Both the position numbers and the translations under genes were made by a program. Positions 34,180 to 42,753 of a stretch of 64,000 bases of DNA are shown piece after piece. Each line of letters starts with the position of its first letter. Position 1 is the first letter of the stretch. The notes under the pieces were generated by a model that saw only the letters and a program-made list of their open reading frames with translations, was not told the origin of the DNA and did no database searches. Source of the stretch: Planctomycetaceae bacterium (GTDB lineage: Bacteria; Planctomycetota; Planctomycetia; Gemmatales; Gemmataceae); NCBI GenBank assembly GCA_013823135.1, contig PNLP01000007.1, forward strand, positions 62,001 through 126,000, in the 5' to 3' direction.

Positions 34180-37100
34180 TCATTTCGAGAGAGGCGGTCG
34201 CGTGCGGCGGACCGCGGCACGAGTCACATCACGGGCAGCAATCGCAAGAGGCCGGACGAATTTGAACCGCAGCAAGTAGAGCAAACTGTTGCTAACGGCC
34301 ATCACCCACGGATGCGATGCCAATCGACCGTGTGTCACGCGATCCACAACGGCGAAGAACACGGGGGTCAGCACAACTCCGAACACCGTCACGCCCATCA
34401 TCCCACCGAGCACTGCGATGCCGATGGCCTGCCGCATCTCAGCCCCGGCACCCTTCGCGATCGCAAGCGGTAGCACGCCGAGCATAAACGCAACAGAGGT
34501 CATCATGATCGGACGGTAGCGTAGTTTGCACGCTTCCAGGACAGCCGTGTGCAGGTCGGCACCCTTGTCCCGAGCGATCTTCGCAAACTCAACAATCAGG
34601 ATGGCGTTTTTACATGCCAGCCCAATGAGAACCACGAAACCAACCTGGGTGAAGACGTTCACGTCCTGCTTGCCGACGCCGGCCTTTGACATCCAACCAC
34701 TCGCAGTCGCGATAGGGCCTACGTCCAGTTCCACTGCGTGCCGCATCGACCAGTCATTGAGCATGAGCCATCGCGGTGCGCCGCGTACCGCGAGCCAGTT
34801 GTTCCACTCCACAACCGTTTGTGCGGCAGAAAGCGGGTCTGTGAGCCAGACGGCCGCGAGCGAACACGCCACGCACACCGGAACCACAAGGATGACGGCA
34901 AGCGGGAAGGCCCAGCTCTCGTAGAGCGCGGCAAGCACCAGGAAGACAAAGATCACCGACAGTCCGAACACCACAGCCCCGGTGTTCCGCGATGTCTTCT
35001 CCAGGAAGGTCAACTCGGTCCACTCATACGACATGCGAGCGGGTAGTTCGCGGTCCGCGAGTTTCTCCAGTAACGCAATGCCGTCGCCAGTGCTCGTGCC
35101 AGGGGCAATGTTGCCGTTGACCGCCGCAGCAGGGTACATGTTGTAGCGCGTGATGACCAGCGGCCCGCTCGCCTCCTTGACAACGAGAACCGCCCCGAGT
35201 GGGACCATGCCGCCGTCGCGGTTTCGCACCTTCAGCTTAGTCACGTCATCGAGTTGGTTGCGGAAGGGCGAATCGGATTGCACGTTCACCTGCCACGTTC
35301 GCCCGTACAGATTGAAGTCATTCGCGTACCGGCTTCCCATCGTCCCCTGGAGTGTTGCGTACACGTCGGAGAGTTCGAGGCCGCGGGCCGCACACGCGCT
35401 CGGATCAACGGCGAGGAAGATCTGCGGCGAGTTCGTCTTGAAGACTGTGAACAGTCCGACGAGTTGCGGTTGCCGGTTCGCCTGATCGATGAGGTTCTGC
35501 GTCTGCCCCTGCAGGATTTCGGGACCGACGTCGCCACGGTCCTCGATCATGATGCGGAACCCGCCTGCCCGGCCCAACCGCGGCACGGCAGGTGCGCCGA
35601 ACACGTTCACCTGAGCTTCGGGAGCGGCCTTTGCGAAGGCCTCGCGGAGCCTCGCCGAAATCGCGTCGGCCGTTAGCTTGGGCGACCGACGATGCTCAAA
35701 ACTATCGAGGATCACGAACATCGACCCGAAGTTTGAGCCATACGCACTCAACACGAACGAGTTCCCGGCGATGGCGTTCACGTGAACGATCGGTTTTATC
35801 TTCTGACCGTCCACGTCGATTTCGAGATTCAAGGCAACGCGACTGATGAGCGAGATGACCTGTTGCGTTCGTTCAGAACTGGCTGCGTCGGGCAACTGGA
35901 TGCTGCACACCATGTAACCCTTGTCTTGCTGGGGAATGAATCCAGTGGGCATGGTCTGGAACGCGACAAAACCACCCGCCACCACGGCCGCATACCCCGC
36001 AAGCACCAACAACGGAACCCTTAGGAACAAGCCCACGAGCTTCACGTAACCACGACCAGACAGGTTGAAGGCCCAGTCGAATAATCTGCCGATCAGCGTG
36101 AGCGGGAATAGCAAGACCCCGGATACCCGATCCAGCAATGTTCGCCGACGGTCTTTCGGTGGGGCACCTTTCAGGAGCAACGCGCACAGCGCGGGACTGA
36201 GGGTCAGCGAGTTGAAGGTCGAGATCAGCGTGCTCGCGGCAATGGTCAGCGCGAACTGCTTGAAGAATGCACCGACAATCCCCGAGATGAACACGCACGG
36301 GAAGAACACGAACGACAGCACCACGCCGACCGCGATGATCGGCCCGGTCACTTCCTGCATCGCCCGGATGGTCGCTTCGCGTGGGGGGTATCCCTTCTCC
36401 AACTGGTGTTGAACTGCTTCCACAACCACGATGGCGTCATCGACGACGATTCCAACCGCCAGGATGAGCCCGAACAGTGTCAGCAGGTTCACCGAGAAGC
36501 CAACCGCCGCCATCGCCGCGAAAGTTCCAATGATGGCAACGGGAACCGCTGCCAGTGGGATGATCGCTGCCCGCCACGATTGAAGGAACAGCAACACCAC
36601 GATCGAGACGAGGATGACCGCATCACGCAGGGAATTGAACACTTCCGCAATCGACTCACGGATAAACGGCGTGGTGTCGTATCCTACCTCGTGCTTGATT
36701 CCGGGGGGAAAATCCTTGGAAAGGCGGGCCATGGTGTTCACGACTGCGTCCCGCGTCTCCAGGGCGTTGCAGTCCGGAAGGACGAAGATCGCGAGTCCCA
36801 CTGTGGGTTTGTCATCGAACCGGTTTGCCACGTCTTGCACACGGGCACCGAGTTCAACCCGTCGCGACACATCCTTGATGCGAACCAACTGACCCTTCAG
36901 ACCAACCTTCACGACGATCCTGCCGAACTCTTCTGGCTCCATCAACCGACCGACGCCGTCAATGGTGAACTGAAGTGGTTGGTCAGCCCCCGCTGGGGGT
37001 TGGCCGATCTGACCCGAAGCAAGCGGAAGGTTCTGGGCTCGAATCGCGCTCACGACGTCCGGAGCGGTGAGATTCATACCTGCGAGGCGGTCCGGGTCGA

Positions 37101-37686
37101 GCCAGACTCGCATGGCGTAGTCCCGGATTCCAAACACAGTCACGTCGCTGATGCCAGGGAGTCGTTGAAGTTCCTCACGCAGTTTCAGCACCGCGTAGTT
37201 GCTGAGGAACAACTGATCAAACCTGCCATTTGGGAAACCCGGTTCGGGTGGCGAGGTGATTCCAACGGTCAGAAGCAGTTCCGGCGAGCGCTTTCGGGTG
37301 GTGACCCCGGTTGCGCGAACGACATCTGGAAGTTGCGGCGTGGCGAGGTTCACTCGGTTTTGGACCCGCACCTGGGCCATGTTCAGATCAGTGCCAGGTT
37401 GAAACGTGATCGTGCAAGTGTAGCTTCCCTCGCTGGTACACTGCGAGTTCATGTACAGCATGTCCTCGACGCCATTCACCTGTTGCTCGATTGGCGATGC
37501 GATGGACTGCGAGACAACGAGGGCGCTGGCACCGGGGTAGTTGCAATCAATCTGAATCGTGGGTGGTGCGACTTCCGGGTACTGGGCGATTGGCAATGTG
37601 GTCAATGCCACTGCCCCGGCCAACGTGATACACACGGAGAGCACGGTGGCGAAGATCGGTCGGTCAATGAAAAACCTGGGGATCAT
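34180..37686 (-). CDS. RND efflux pump inner-membrane subunit (HAE1 family), first pump
   Basis: 1168-residue AcrB-like exporter. It begins MIPRFFIDRPIFATVLSVCI and has AQYPEVAPPTIQIDCNYPG, GIVVDDAIVVVEAVQHQLEKGYPP (proton-relay Asp pair) and GLACKNAILIVEFAKIARDKG. Relative to its neighbour and to typical pumps it carries about 59 extra residues (34662-34838) between VACSLAAVWLTDP and NVFTQVGF, in a loop normally only a few residues long. The insert includes WNNWLAVRGAPRW and WSMRHAVELDVG and is not obviously membrane-spanning. The gene is 87 bp after the adaptor stop; substrates are unknown. No outer-membrane TolC gene is present in the window. Confidence 0.95.
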   Translation of the reverse strand: MIPRFFIDRPIFATVLSVCITLAGAVALTTLPIAQYPEVAPPTIQIDCNYPGASALVVSQSIASPIEQQVNGVEDMLYMNSQCTSEGSYTCTITFQPGTDLNMAQVRVQNRVNLATPQLPDVVRATGVTTRKRSPELLLTVGITSPPEPGFPNGRFDQLFLSNYAVLKLREELQRLPGISDVTVFGIRDYAMRVWLDPDRLAGMNLTAPDVVSAIRAQNLPLASGQIGQPPAGADQPLQFTIDGVGRLMEPEEFGRIVVKVGLKGQLVRIKDVSRRVELGARVQDVANRFDDKPTVGLAIFVLPDCNALETRDAVVNTMARLSKDFPPGIKHEVGYDTTPFIRESIAEVFNSLRDAVILVSIVVLLFLQSWRAAIIPLAAVPVAIIGTFAAMAAVGFSVNLLTLFGLILAVGIVVDDAIVVVEAVQHQLEKGYPPREATIRAMQEVTGPIIAVGVVLSFVFFPCVFISGIVGAFFKQFALTIAASTLISTFNSLTLSPALCALLLKGAPPKDRRRTLLDRVSGVLLFPLTLIGRLFDWAFNLSGRGYVKLVGLFLRVPLLVLAGYAAVVAGGFVAFQTMPTGFIPQQDKGYMVCSIQLPDAASSERTQQVISLISRVALNLEIDVDGQKIKPIVHVNAIAGNSFVLSAYGSNFGSMFVILDSFEHRRSPKLTADAISARLREAFAKAAPEAQVNVFGAPAVPRLGRAGGFRIMIEDRGDVGPEILQGQTQNLIDQANRQPQLVGLFTVFKTNSPQIFLAVDPSACAARGLELSDVYATLQGTMGSRYANDFNLYGRTWQVNVQSDSPFRNQLDDVTKLKVRNRDGGMVPLGAVLVVKEASGPLVITRYNMYPAAAVNGNIAPGTSTGDGIALLEKLADRELPARMSYEWTELTFLEKTSRNTGAVVFGLSVIFVFLVLAALYESWAFPLAVILVVPVCVACSLAAVWLTDPLSAAQTVVEWNNWLAVRGAPRWLMLNDWSMRHAVELDVGPIATASGWMSKAGVGKQDVNVFTQVGFVVLIGLACKNAILIVEFAKIARDKGADLHTAVLEACKLRYRPIMMTSVAFMLGVLPLAIAKGAGAEMRQAIGIAVLGGMMGVTVFGVVLTPVFFAVVDRVTHGRLASHPWVMAVSNSLLYLLRFKFVRPLAIAARDVTRAAVRRTRPPLSK

Positions 37687-37773
37687 CGTCGCTGAGGATT
37701 ATTGGTTGCGAGTCTTGGGAAGTGTGTGGCGATGGGTCAGGCGGCTTCGGCTACCCTCCTCGACCCGAGCTCG

Positions 37774-39018
37774 TCACTCCTTGAATTTCTCGCGTGGGGC
37801 CGGCGCGACTTCTGACTGCAGATTCAGCACTGGATCGTCCGGAATGCGGAACGGCTTGGCCGTGGTCGCGCTCACTTCGGTACCCGTTCGAACTCGTAAC
37901 AAACCGTCAACAACAATACGATCCTCAGGCTTGATTCTCTGGTCGGGTCGCATCAACTGGTTCTCAATCACACGGAATTCACCGTGCTGGGCACCAATCA
38001 CGACATCTCGTTGCTCCACCTTGTTGTCGCTGTTCACCACAAAGAGGTACTTCCTTCCCTGGTTCGTACCCAGCGCTTTCTCGGGCACTAGGGTGGATTG
38101 ACGCGGGTTGCCGATTGGCAACCGGATGCGAACGAACTGGCCCGGTGAAAGCATGTATCGGGGTTGTCGTTCGATCTCCGGGTTGTTGAGCAGTGCCCGA
38201 ATCCGGAGAGTACCCGTACCCACGTCGATTTGGTTGTCGCGGAATACGATCTGCCCAGTAAGCGGGAAGGACTCGTCGTCGCTCGCCAGTCCAATCTGCA
38301 CATACCTTGTAGTCTCGCGGGACGACTTGATTTCGCCCTTCTTGATGAGATCACGGAGTCGCATCACGGTTCGCTCGTCCACATCAAAAGCGACGTATAT
38401 CGGATCAAGCGCGACGATCGTCGTCAGGAGTGTGTCGTCCGCCTTGACCAGATTCCCAGGATCGACCATCCGCCGGCTCAGGCGTCCGGCAAACGGTGCG
38501 GCGATACGTGTGAACTTCAGATTGGTCTCGGCCAGTTCCAGTGCTGCCGCTGCGTAGGCAATGTCTGCCTCGGCCTCGTCGTACTGACCCTGAGCCGTGT
38601 CGAGTGCATCCTTACCGACGATCCCCTTGTCGTAACTGGCCTTCACTCGGTCGTAGAGAAGACCGGCTGTCTTGTAGTGTTTCTCGGCCTTGACGAGAGC
38701 TGCACTGCCACGGTCATATTCAGCCTTGTAGACCCGTGGGTCGATATCGAACAACGGTTCGCCGGACATCACGTCGATACCGTCGGCGAAGTGAACTTTC
38801 GCCAGGTACCCGGTAACACGTGCCCGAAGTTCGACGACCTTATAAGCTTCGGTCCGACCGGTGAAATCCTCATAATCTGTGATCATCCGAACTATTGGGT
38901 TCGTGACGGTCACTGTCTGAGGCTTCGGTGGAGCCGGATCCGGTGTCTTACGAGCGCAACCGGGTAGCACCGTTGTCACGGCGAGAAGGAAGGCGACAAC
39001 GCGAACGAATGTCGTCAT
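37774..39018 (-). CDS. RND efflux periplasmic adaptor lipoprotein
   Basis: 414-residue membrane-fusion protein linking the inner-membrane RND pumps to an outer-membrane channel. The N-terminus MTTFVRVVAFLLAVTTVLPGC is a lipoprotein signal ending in the lipobox LPGC. The lipoyl/beta-barrel parts include VELRARVTGYLAKVHFADGIDVMSGEPLF, and a helical hairpin (about 110-190, Tyr/Lys/Ala-rich) is followed by RIAAPFAGRLSRRMVDPGNLV and GTGTLRIRALLNN. The C-terminal tail VLNLQSEVAPAPREKFKE is unstructured. The ATG at 39018 is chosen as the start of the lipoprotein signal; the longer frame overlaps promoter DNA. It is the first gene of a three-gene operon with two pumps. Confidence 0.94.
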   Translation of the reverse strand: MTTFVRVVAFLLAVTTVLPGCARKTPDPAPPKPQTVTVTNPIVRMITDYEDFTGRTEAYKVVELRARVTGYLAKVHFADGIDVMSGEPLFDIDPRVYKAEYDRGSAALVKAEKHYKTAGLLYDRVKASYDKGIVGKDALDTAQGQYDEAEADIAYAAAALELAETNLKFTRIAAPFAGRLSRRMVDPGNLVKADDTLLTTIVALDPIYVAFDVDERTVMRLRDLIKKGEIKSSRETTRYVQIGLASDDESFPLTGQIVFRDNQIDVGTGTLRIRALLNNPEIERQPRYMLSPGQFVRIRLPIGNPRQSTLVPEKALGTNQGRKYLFVVNSDNKVEQRDVVIGAQHGEFRVIENQLMRPDQRIKPEDRIVVDGLLRVRTGTEVSATTAKPFRIPDDPVLNLQSEVAPAPREKFKE

Positions 39019-39202
39019 AAAGTCAGCCTGGGAGAGCGGGCCGGATGATCCCAATGGGTGATACCAGGGGTGGTATGCGGACTTACATGAACTTGTGGTG
39101 GGCAATGGTCATCCGAATCACTCGCCTGAATAGCGACACGATCGGAACGCCAAGCAAGTATGTGGTAAATCATAGCCGGGGATAGTTAGCATTGGTAGCA
39201 GT

Positions 39203-39868
39203 ATGCCGACTTGGAGAGACGACGTGGAGTGCCGTTTCGCGAGTGTCTCGAAGGTGTACAGTGGGAACGTCCTTGCGGTGATCGACGTTTCATTTGTCGT
39301 TGCACCCGGGAAGTGTTTCGCGATCGTTGGCCCCAGCGGCGGCGGGAAAACGACTTTGCTGCGGTTGGCAGCAGGGTTGGAATTGCCCACTTCAGGAAGC
39401 GTCTGGCATGGGGATCGGCTCGCGACCAAGATACCTCCCGAGACACGCAGCGTGGCGATGGCCTTTCAGGTGCCTGCGCTCTACCCGCACCTCAATGCGG
39501 GCGACAATCTTGCGTTCCCACTGAGATACCACCCCGTTCCAGCCACCGACCAAGCCGCCTTACTCGGCGGTATTGCACGGTCTCTAGAACTCAGCGATTT
39601 GCTCCAGCGTATGCCGCACGAGCTTTCCGGTGGCCAAAGGCAACGTGTATCGCTCGGAAGATGCCTTGCACGACGGCCTCGCCTGCTATTACTCGACGAA
39701 CCACTGAGCCAAATGGACGTGTCATTGCGCGCGAAGGTGCGTGAGGCGATCTTGCGGGTGTGTCGCGAACGGGGCACGACGGTATTGTGGGTCACGCACG
39801 ATCCAGCCGAGGCAGAAGCAGTTGGCGATCGCGTGATTGAGATGCGAGACGGGCGACTTATGCTGTGA
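39203..39868 (+). CDS. ABC transporter ATP-binding protein (sugar/MalK-type, short)
   Basis: 221-residue ATPase with Walker A GPSGGGKT (residues 43-50), Q-loop FQVPALYPHL, signature LSGGQRQRVSLGRCLARRP (from 141), Walker B LLLLDEP (161-167), the D-loop and H-loop (VTHDPAEAEAVGD). The YPHLN pattern after the Q-loop and the AEAEAVGDRV ending are typical of sugar-import ATPases such as MalK/UgpC, but the roughly 130-residue regulatory C-terminal domain is missing; the chain stops after RDGRLML. No permease or binding protein is adjacent: upstream is the divergent efflux adaptor. It may serve a remote permease or be a relic that still has an intact frame. ATG at 39203. Confidence 0.85.
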   Translation: MPTWRDDVECRFASVSKVYSGNVLAVIDVSFVVAPGKCFAIVGPSGGGKTTLLRLAAGLELPTSGSVWHGDRLATKIPPETRSVAMAFQVPALYPHLNAGDNLAFPLRYHPVPATDQAALLGGIARSLELSDLLQRMPHELSGGQRQRVSLGRCLARRPRLLLLDEPLSQMDVSLRAKVREAILRVCRERGTTVLWVTHDPAEAEAVGDRVIEMRDGRLML

Positions 39869-39884
39869 CTACCGTGAAGGAAAA

Positions 39885-39914
39885 CGAGCGGCAGGGGCTG
39901 CTTCCTGCCGCTCG
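39885..39914. terminator. Hairpin terminator after the ABC ATPase gene
   Basis: 11-bp perfect stem CGAGCGGCAGG / CCTGCCGCTCG around an 8-base loop, 16 bp after the ABC gene stop. It could serve both strands if the small minus-strand frame at 39933-40130 is a gene. Confidence 0.7.
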
Positions 39915-39932
39915 CTTCGTCTTGGGTGTGGT

Positions 39933-40130
39933 CTACTTCTGAACCTGTTCCGCGGAAGACTCACGGTACCGCCGGCGCCCTGGGTCCAGGGGCCCTGTCG
40001 GAACCACGAACATCGGGGTTGCTCCAGACCGACAGGGCCCCTGGACCCAGGGCGCCGATAGCAGTGCTGGAACAGCCTTCACCGAGTCACATGGCAAAAG
40101 CTCGGGCGACGCAACATCGCCGTGCTGCAA
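39933..40130 (-). CDS. Doubtful small open frame containing a palindromic repeat
   Basis: A 65-codon frame on the minus strand. It begins with an ordinary-looking MQHGDVASPELL, is interrupted by a segment derived from the 85-bp palindrome at 39973-40057, and ends YRESSAEQVQK. It stops 19 bp before a hairpin usable as terminator in this direction, which is the main support. I recognise no family and see no clear ribosome-binding site. It may be the remains of a small gene that received the palindrome, or just an open frame. The region 39869-40202 otherwise holds only the repeat and two terminators. Confidence 0.25.
   Translation of the reverse strand: MQHGDVASPELLPCDSVKAVPALLSAPWVQGPCRSGATPMFVVPTGPLDPGRRRYRESSAEQVQK
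39973..40057. repeat. 85-bp perfect inverted repeat
   Basis: 29-bp arms (39973-40001 and 40029-40057) pair perfectly around a 27-bp centre. The arms contain CTGGGTCCAG and GGGCCCTGTCGG units. It lies between the ABC ATPase gene and the oxidoreductase gene and is unlike the other palindromes in sequence but alike in size and architecture. Confidence 0.93.
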
Positions 40131-40168
40131 TGCAGCGAGCTAAACACACACCCTTTACGATTCGCAAC

Positions 40169-40187
40169 GCCGCCCCGTTGGGGCGGC
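40169..40187 (-). terminator. GC-rich hairpin after the Gfo/Idh/MocA gene
   Basis: Stem GCCGCCCC / GGGGCGGC with a 3-base loop, 15 bp beyond the stop codon of the minus-strand oxidoreductase gene. It is nearly the same hairpin as at 28648-28668, suggesting a standard terminator type in this genome. Confidence 0.6.
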
Positions 40188-40202
40188 CGCTTAACAATTC
40201 GG

Positions 40203-41762
40203 TTACGAGCCCATCGGCTCCTGCCCATTGATCCACGGACCTTCGAGCTTCTGGTAAGCCGGTGGGGTCAACAGGCTGCCCTTGTCGCCACCCTCCCAGC
40301 CGATGATCTGGTTCGGCTTGCCACGCTTCTTGCTGCGGGCTTCCCACTGAGTCGCCCATGAAGCGTCCGCTTGCTTGACCACCCGCTTTTCCTTGTCCCA
40401 GAACAGCACCTTGCCCTGGCGGTAGCTCTGGACGCCCATGTTCACCGTGCTGAACGCGGCCGCGCCAAGTTCTGGCGTGCTGAGCGTCTGGCGGTTCTTC
40501 TTCGCCACACATTCGAGGAAGTTCGCCCAGAGAGCGTAGGTCGCGCTGTTCTCGACGCCCGGCTTCGCATTGGCGAGCGCAGGATTCAGGAACGTGTGTA
40601 CCGGCTTCTCCTGGCCGTTGTCGCTCTTCGGCTTCGCGGGGCCGCCAGCCACGCTCTGGCCGTAGACTTCAAAGCCCTTCATGTAGTCCCCGCCGCCGGT
40701 GAACTTGATCGTGGCGAGGTGCCCACGGATCATTTCCCCCAACTGCACGTCGTTGCACATCGTGGCGGACACGATGAACTGGCAACCCTCATCGTAGTCG
40801 GCGACCACGGTCGCTGTGTCAGGCACGTCGCGGGTGTCGTACTCCATATAGATCCCGCCAGAACCGACCACGCGAGCCGGGAAACGCACACCCATTGCGG
40901 CGATCAAGTGCGTCGTCTGGTGAACGAAGAGGTCGGTGAACATGCCGCCGCCGAATGGCCAGTAACAGCGCCACTGTGCCCACACGGCACGGTCGAACGG
41001 CACTTCCTTCGGTGTGGGGCCAAGTGGTTCGCCATCAACGCCCTTGATCCCGTGGCCGAGCCACATGTCCCAGTCGATCGTCTTCGGAGACATTTCCTTG
41101 GTCAGCGGATAATAACGCCACTGGCCGACGCTGCTGTTGCGGAAGTAACTCGTCTGGCCCTGAAGAACGTGGCCAATGTTACCGGTCTTGATGTACTCGT
41201 AAGCGGCCTGCCACGTCGGGTCGGCCATGCTCTGCACGCCGACGGTGACCACGCGATTGTTCTTCGCGGCCGCATCGACCACGGCGATCGCTTCCGGGAT
41301 CGTGCGTGTCATGGGCTTTTCCATGTACACATCTTTGCCATTCTCCAGAGCATCGATCGCCATGCGGGCGTGCCAGTGGTCTGGTGTGGCGATGCATACC
41401 GCATCCACATCCTTGGCCCCGATGATCTTCCGGTAGTCCTTGGTGACGTGATCTTTATCATCGAGCTTCAAACCGCAGCGTTCCGCCGACGGGTAAAGGC
41501 CGCGACCCTTGATGACGTTCGGGACGACTTGCCCATCCCACACGTCGCACACAGCGACCGGTTCGACTGGCTTGCCGAGTTCCTTCATCTTGAGGATGAC
41601 GTCGATGTGCTGCTGACAACGGCCACCGACGCCAAGGAAGGCGACTCGCACCTTCTCGTTGGCTGCCTTGATTTTGGCGTAGCTAGCGGCGGGAAGCGAC
41701 ATGGCAGCGCCGGCGGCAGCGCTACCCGCGATGAACGTTCGGCGATTCACGGGGTTCGACAC
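40203..41762 (-). CDS. Gfo/Idh/MocA-family oxidoreductase, Tat-exported
   Basis: 519-residue NAD(P)-dependent sugar/inositol oxidoreductase-like protein. The N-terminal Tat motif NRRTFIAGSAAAGAAMSLP is followed by the Rossmann motif VAFLGVGGRCQQHI. CIATPDHWHARMAIDALENGKDVYMEKPMT contains the conserved EKP substrate/cofactor lysine. The C-terminal half has GGGMFTDLFVHQTTHLIAAMG, with the His pair typical of the family. Relatives in planctomycetes are thought to oxidise sugars outside the cytoplasm. The start is the GTG at 41762, chosen because GGAGA lies upstream and the Tat signal begins there; the longer frame upstream is low-complexity. An esterase gene lies further upstream, starting at 42606. 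Confidence 0.92.
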   Translation of the reverse strand: MSNPVNRRTFIAGSAAAGAAMSLPAASYAKIKAANEKVRVAFLGVGGRCQQHIDVILKMKELGKPVEPVAVCDVWDGQVVPNVIKGRGLYPSAERCGLKLDDKDHVTKDYRKIIGAKDVDAVCIATPDHWHARMAIDALENGKDVYMEKPMTRTIPEAIAVVDAAAKNNRVVTVGVQSMADPTWQAAYEYIKTGNIGHVLQGQTSYFRNSSVGQWRYYPLTKEMSPKTIDWDMWLGHGIKGVDGEPLGPTPKEVPFDRAVWAQWRCYWPFGGGMFTDLFVHQTTHLIAAMGVRFPARVVGSGGIYMEYDTRDVPDTATVVADYDEGCQFIVSATMCNDVQLGEMIRGHLATIKFTGGGDYMKGFEVYGQSVAGGPAKPKSDNGQEKPVHTFLNPALANAKPGVENSATYALWANFLECVAKKNRQTLSTPELGAAAFSTVNMGVQSYRQGKVLFWDKEKRVVKQADASWATQWEARSKKRGKPNQIIGWEGGDKGSLLTPPAYQKLEGPWINGQEPMGS

Positions 41763-41880
41763 GGGAAGGTCTCCAGGTAAGGAAGGTGGAAAATCGGAAG
41801 GCAGTAGGCGGAATAAAAGGTGGAGTGAAAGGCTTCTGTATTTGGGCCTTTCGCTCTCCGACTTCCGCACTGGTTTGGGG

Positions 41881-42606
41881 TTACTTCTTTTTCTGTTCGA
41901 GCAACCAGGGGAACAGCTCTTTTTCGGCATATGCCATGTCCCAGGAGTTGTGCCCAACGCCAGGGTACTCGGTGTATTTTGGCTTCCCTTCAGCTTTCTT
42001 TAATGCCTCAATCATCTCTTGCGACTTCTTGACTGATACTGCGGTGTCCTTGTCCCCGTGGAAACACCACATGGGGATATCCTTGATCAGTGGCGCTTTC
42101 GTTGGGTCGCCGCCACCGCAAATGGGAACGATCGCTGCCCAGCGTTCCGGGTGTGCCGCGGCCATGCTCCAAGTTCCGTATCCGCCCATCGAAAGCCCGG
42201 TGAGATAGATCCGCTTGGGATCGGTTTTGTGCGATTTCGTCACTTCATCAAGGATGGCGAGAGCGCGTTTGCCATCATCGGAAGTCGCATTCCAGGTTCG
42301 CTTCTCGGATTGCGGAATCACCACGATAAACGGGAAGGCATTTTCGTCGCGTTTGATCGCTGGCCCGATCCCAACCTCAACAGGCTTCTTAGTTCCACCC
42401 TTGGTCTCGCCAGCCCCGTGAAGGAAGAGGATGACAGGATATTCCTTCTTCCCGTCGTAATCTTTGGGGACGAACACGACGTACGGCGAAGTGGTGCCGT
42501 CAGTGTTTTTAATCGTTTTCTCGCTGAACCCGGTGGCAGGCTTATCGTCTGCAAACACAAGACTCGGCAACGCGACCAAAAGGAGCGTGCTGGTAAGGCG
42601 GAGCAT
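41881..42606 (-). CDS. Secreted alpha/beta-hydrolase (esterase/PHB-depolymerase-like)
   Basis: 241-residue exported serine hydrolase. Signal peptide MLRLTSTLLLVALPSLVFA; then YVVFVPKDYDGKKEYPVILFLHGAGE (oxyanion region), the nucleophile elbow GLSMGGYGTW (Ser), FHGDKDTAV (Asp) and PGVGHNSWDMAY (His), giving a complete catalytic triad. The pattern is that of the prolyl-oligopeptidase-like/feruloyl-esterase and LpqC-type depolymerases found beside polysaccharide genes. Substrate unknown. ATG at 42606 starts the signal peptide. The 118-bp spacer to the downstream oxidoreductase contains a weak hairpin, so co-transcription is uncertain. Confidence 0.9.
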   Translation of the reverse strand: MLRLTSTLLLVALPSLVFADDKPATGFSEKTIKNTDGTTSPYVVFVPKDYDGKKEYPVILFLHGAGETKGGTKKPVEVGIGPAIKRDENAFPFIVVIPQSEKRTWNATSDDGKRALAILDEVTKSHKTDPKRIYLTGLSMGGYGTWSMAAAHPERWAAIVPICGGGDPTKAPLIKDIPMWCFHGDKDTAVSVKKSQEMIEALKKAEGKPKYTEYPGVGHNSWDMAYAEKELFPWLLEQKKK

Positions 42607-42753
42607 TGTGGGAGACTCCGAGGAGAGGCTAGCAAAGTAAGCACAGAGTATCAGAATGGTGGGCGAGCCGCCACAGCCTGACAGGGGAAATGCGGAAGCG
42701 TTACTGACTCGCGGAAATGTGTAGCGGTCACGCGAATGGGGCGACACCAAGCA

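Noticed and set aside
36406..37695. 429-codon plus-strand open frame
   Set aside because: Opposite the first RND pump gene; no motif.
40371..41780. 469-codon plus-strand open frame
   Set aside because: Mirror of the Gfo/Idh/MocA gene, rich in His, Val and Asp; no motif.
41798..41873. Possible degenerate palindrome between the oxidoreductase and esterase genes
   Set aside because: Pairing is patchy (GGAGTGAAAGG with CCTTTCGCTCTCC), so I cannot separate it from chance or an old terminator.
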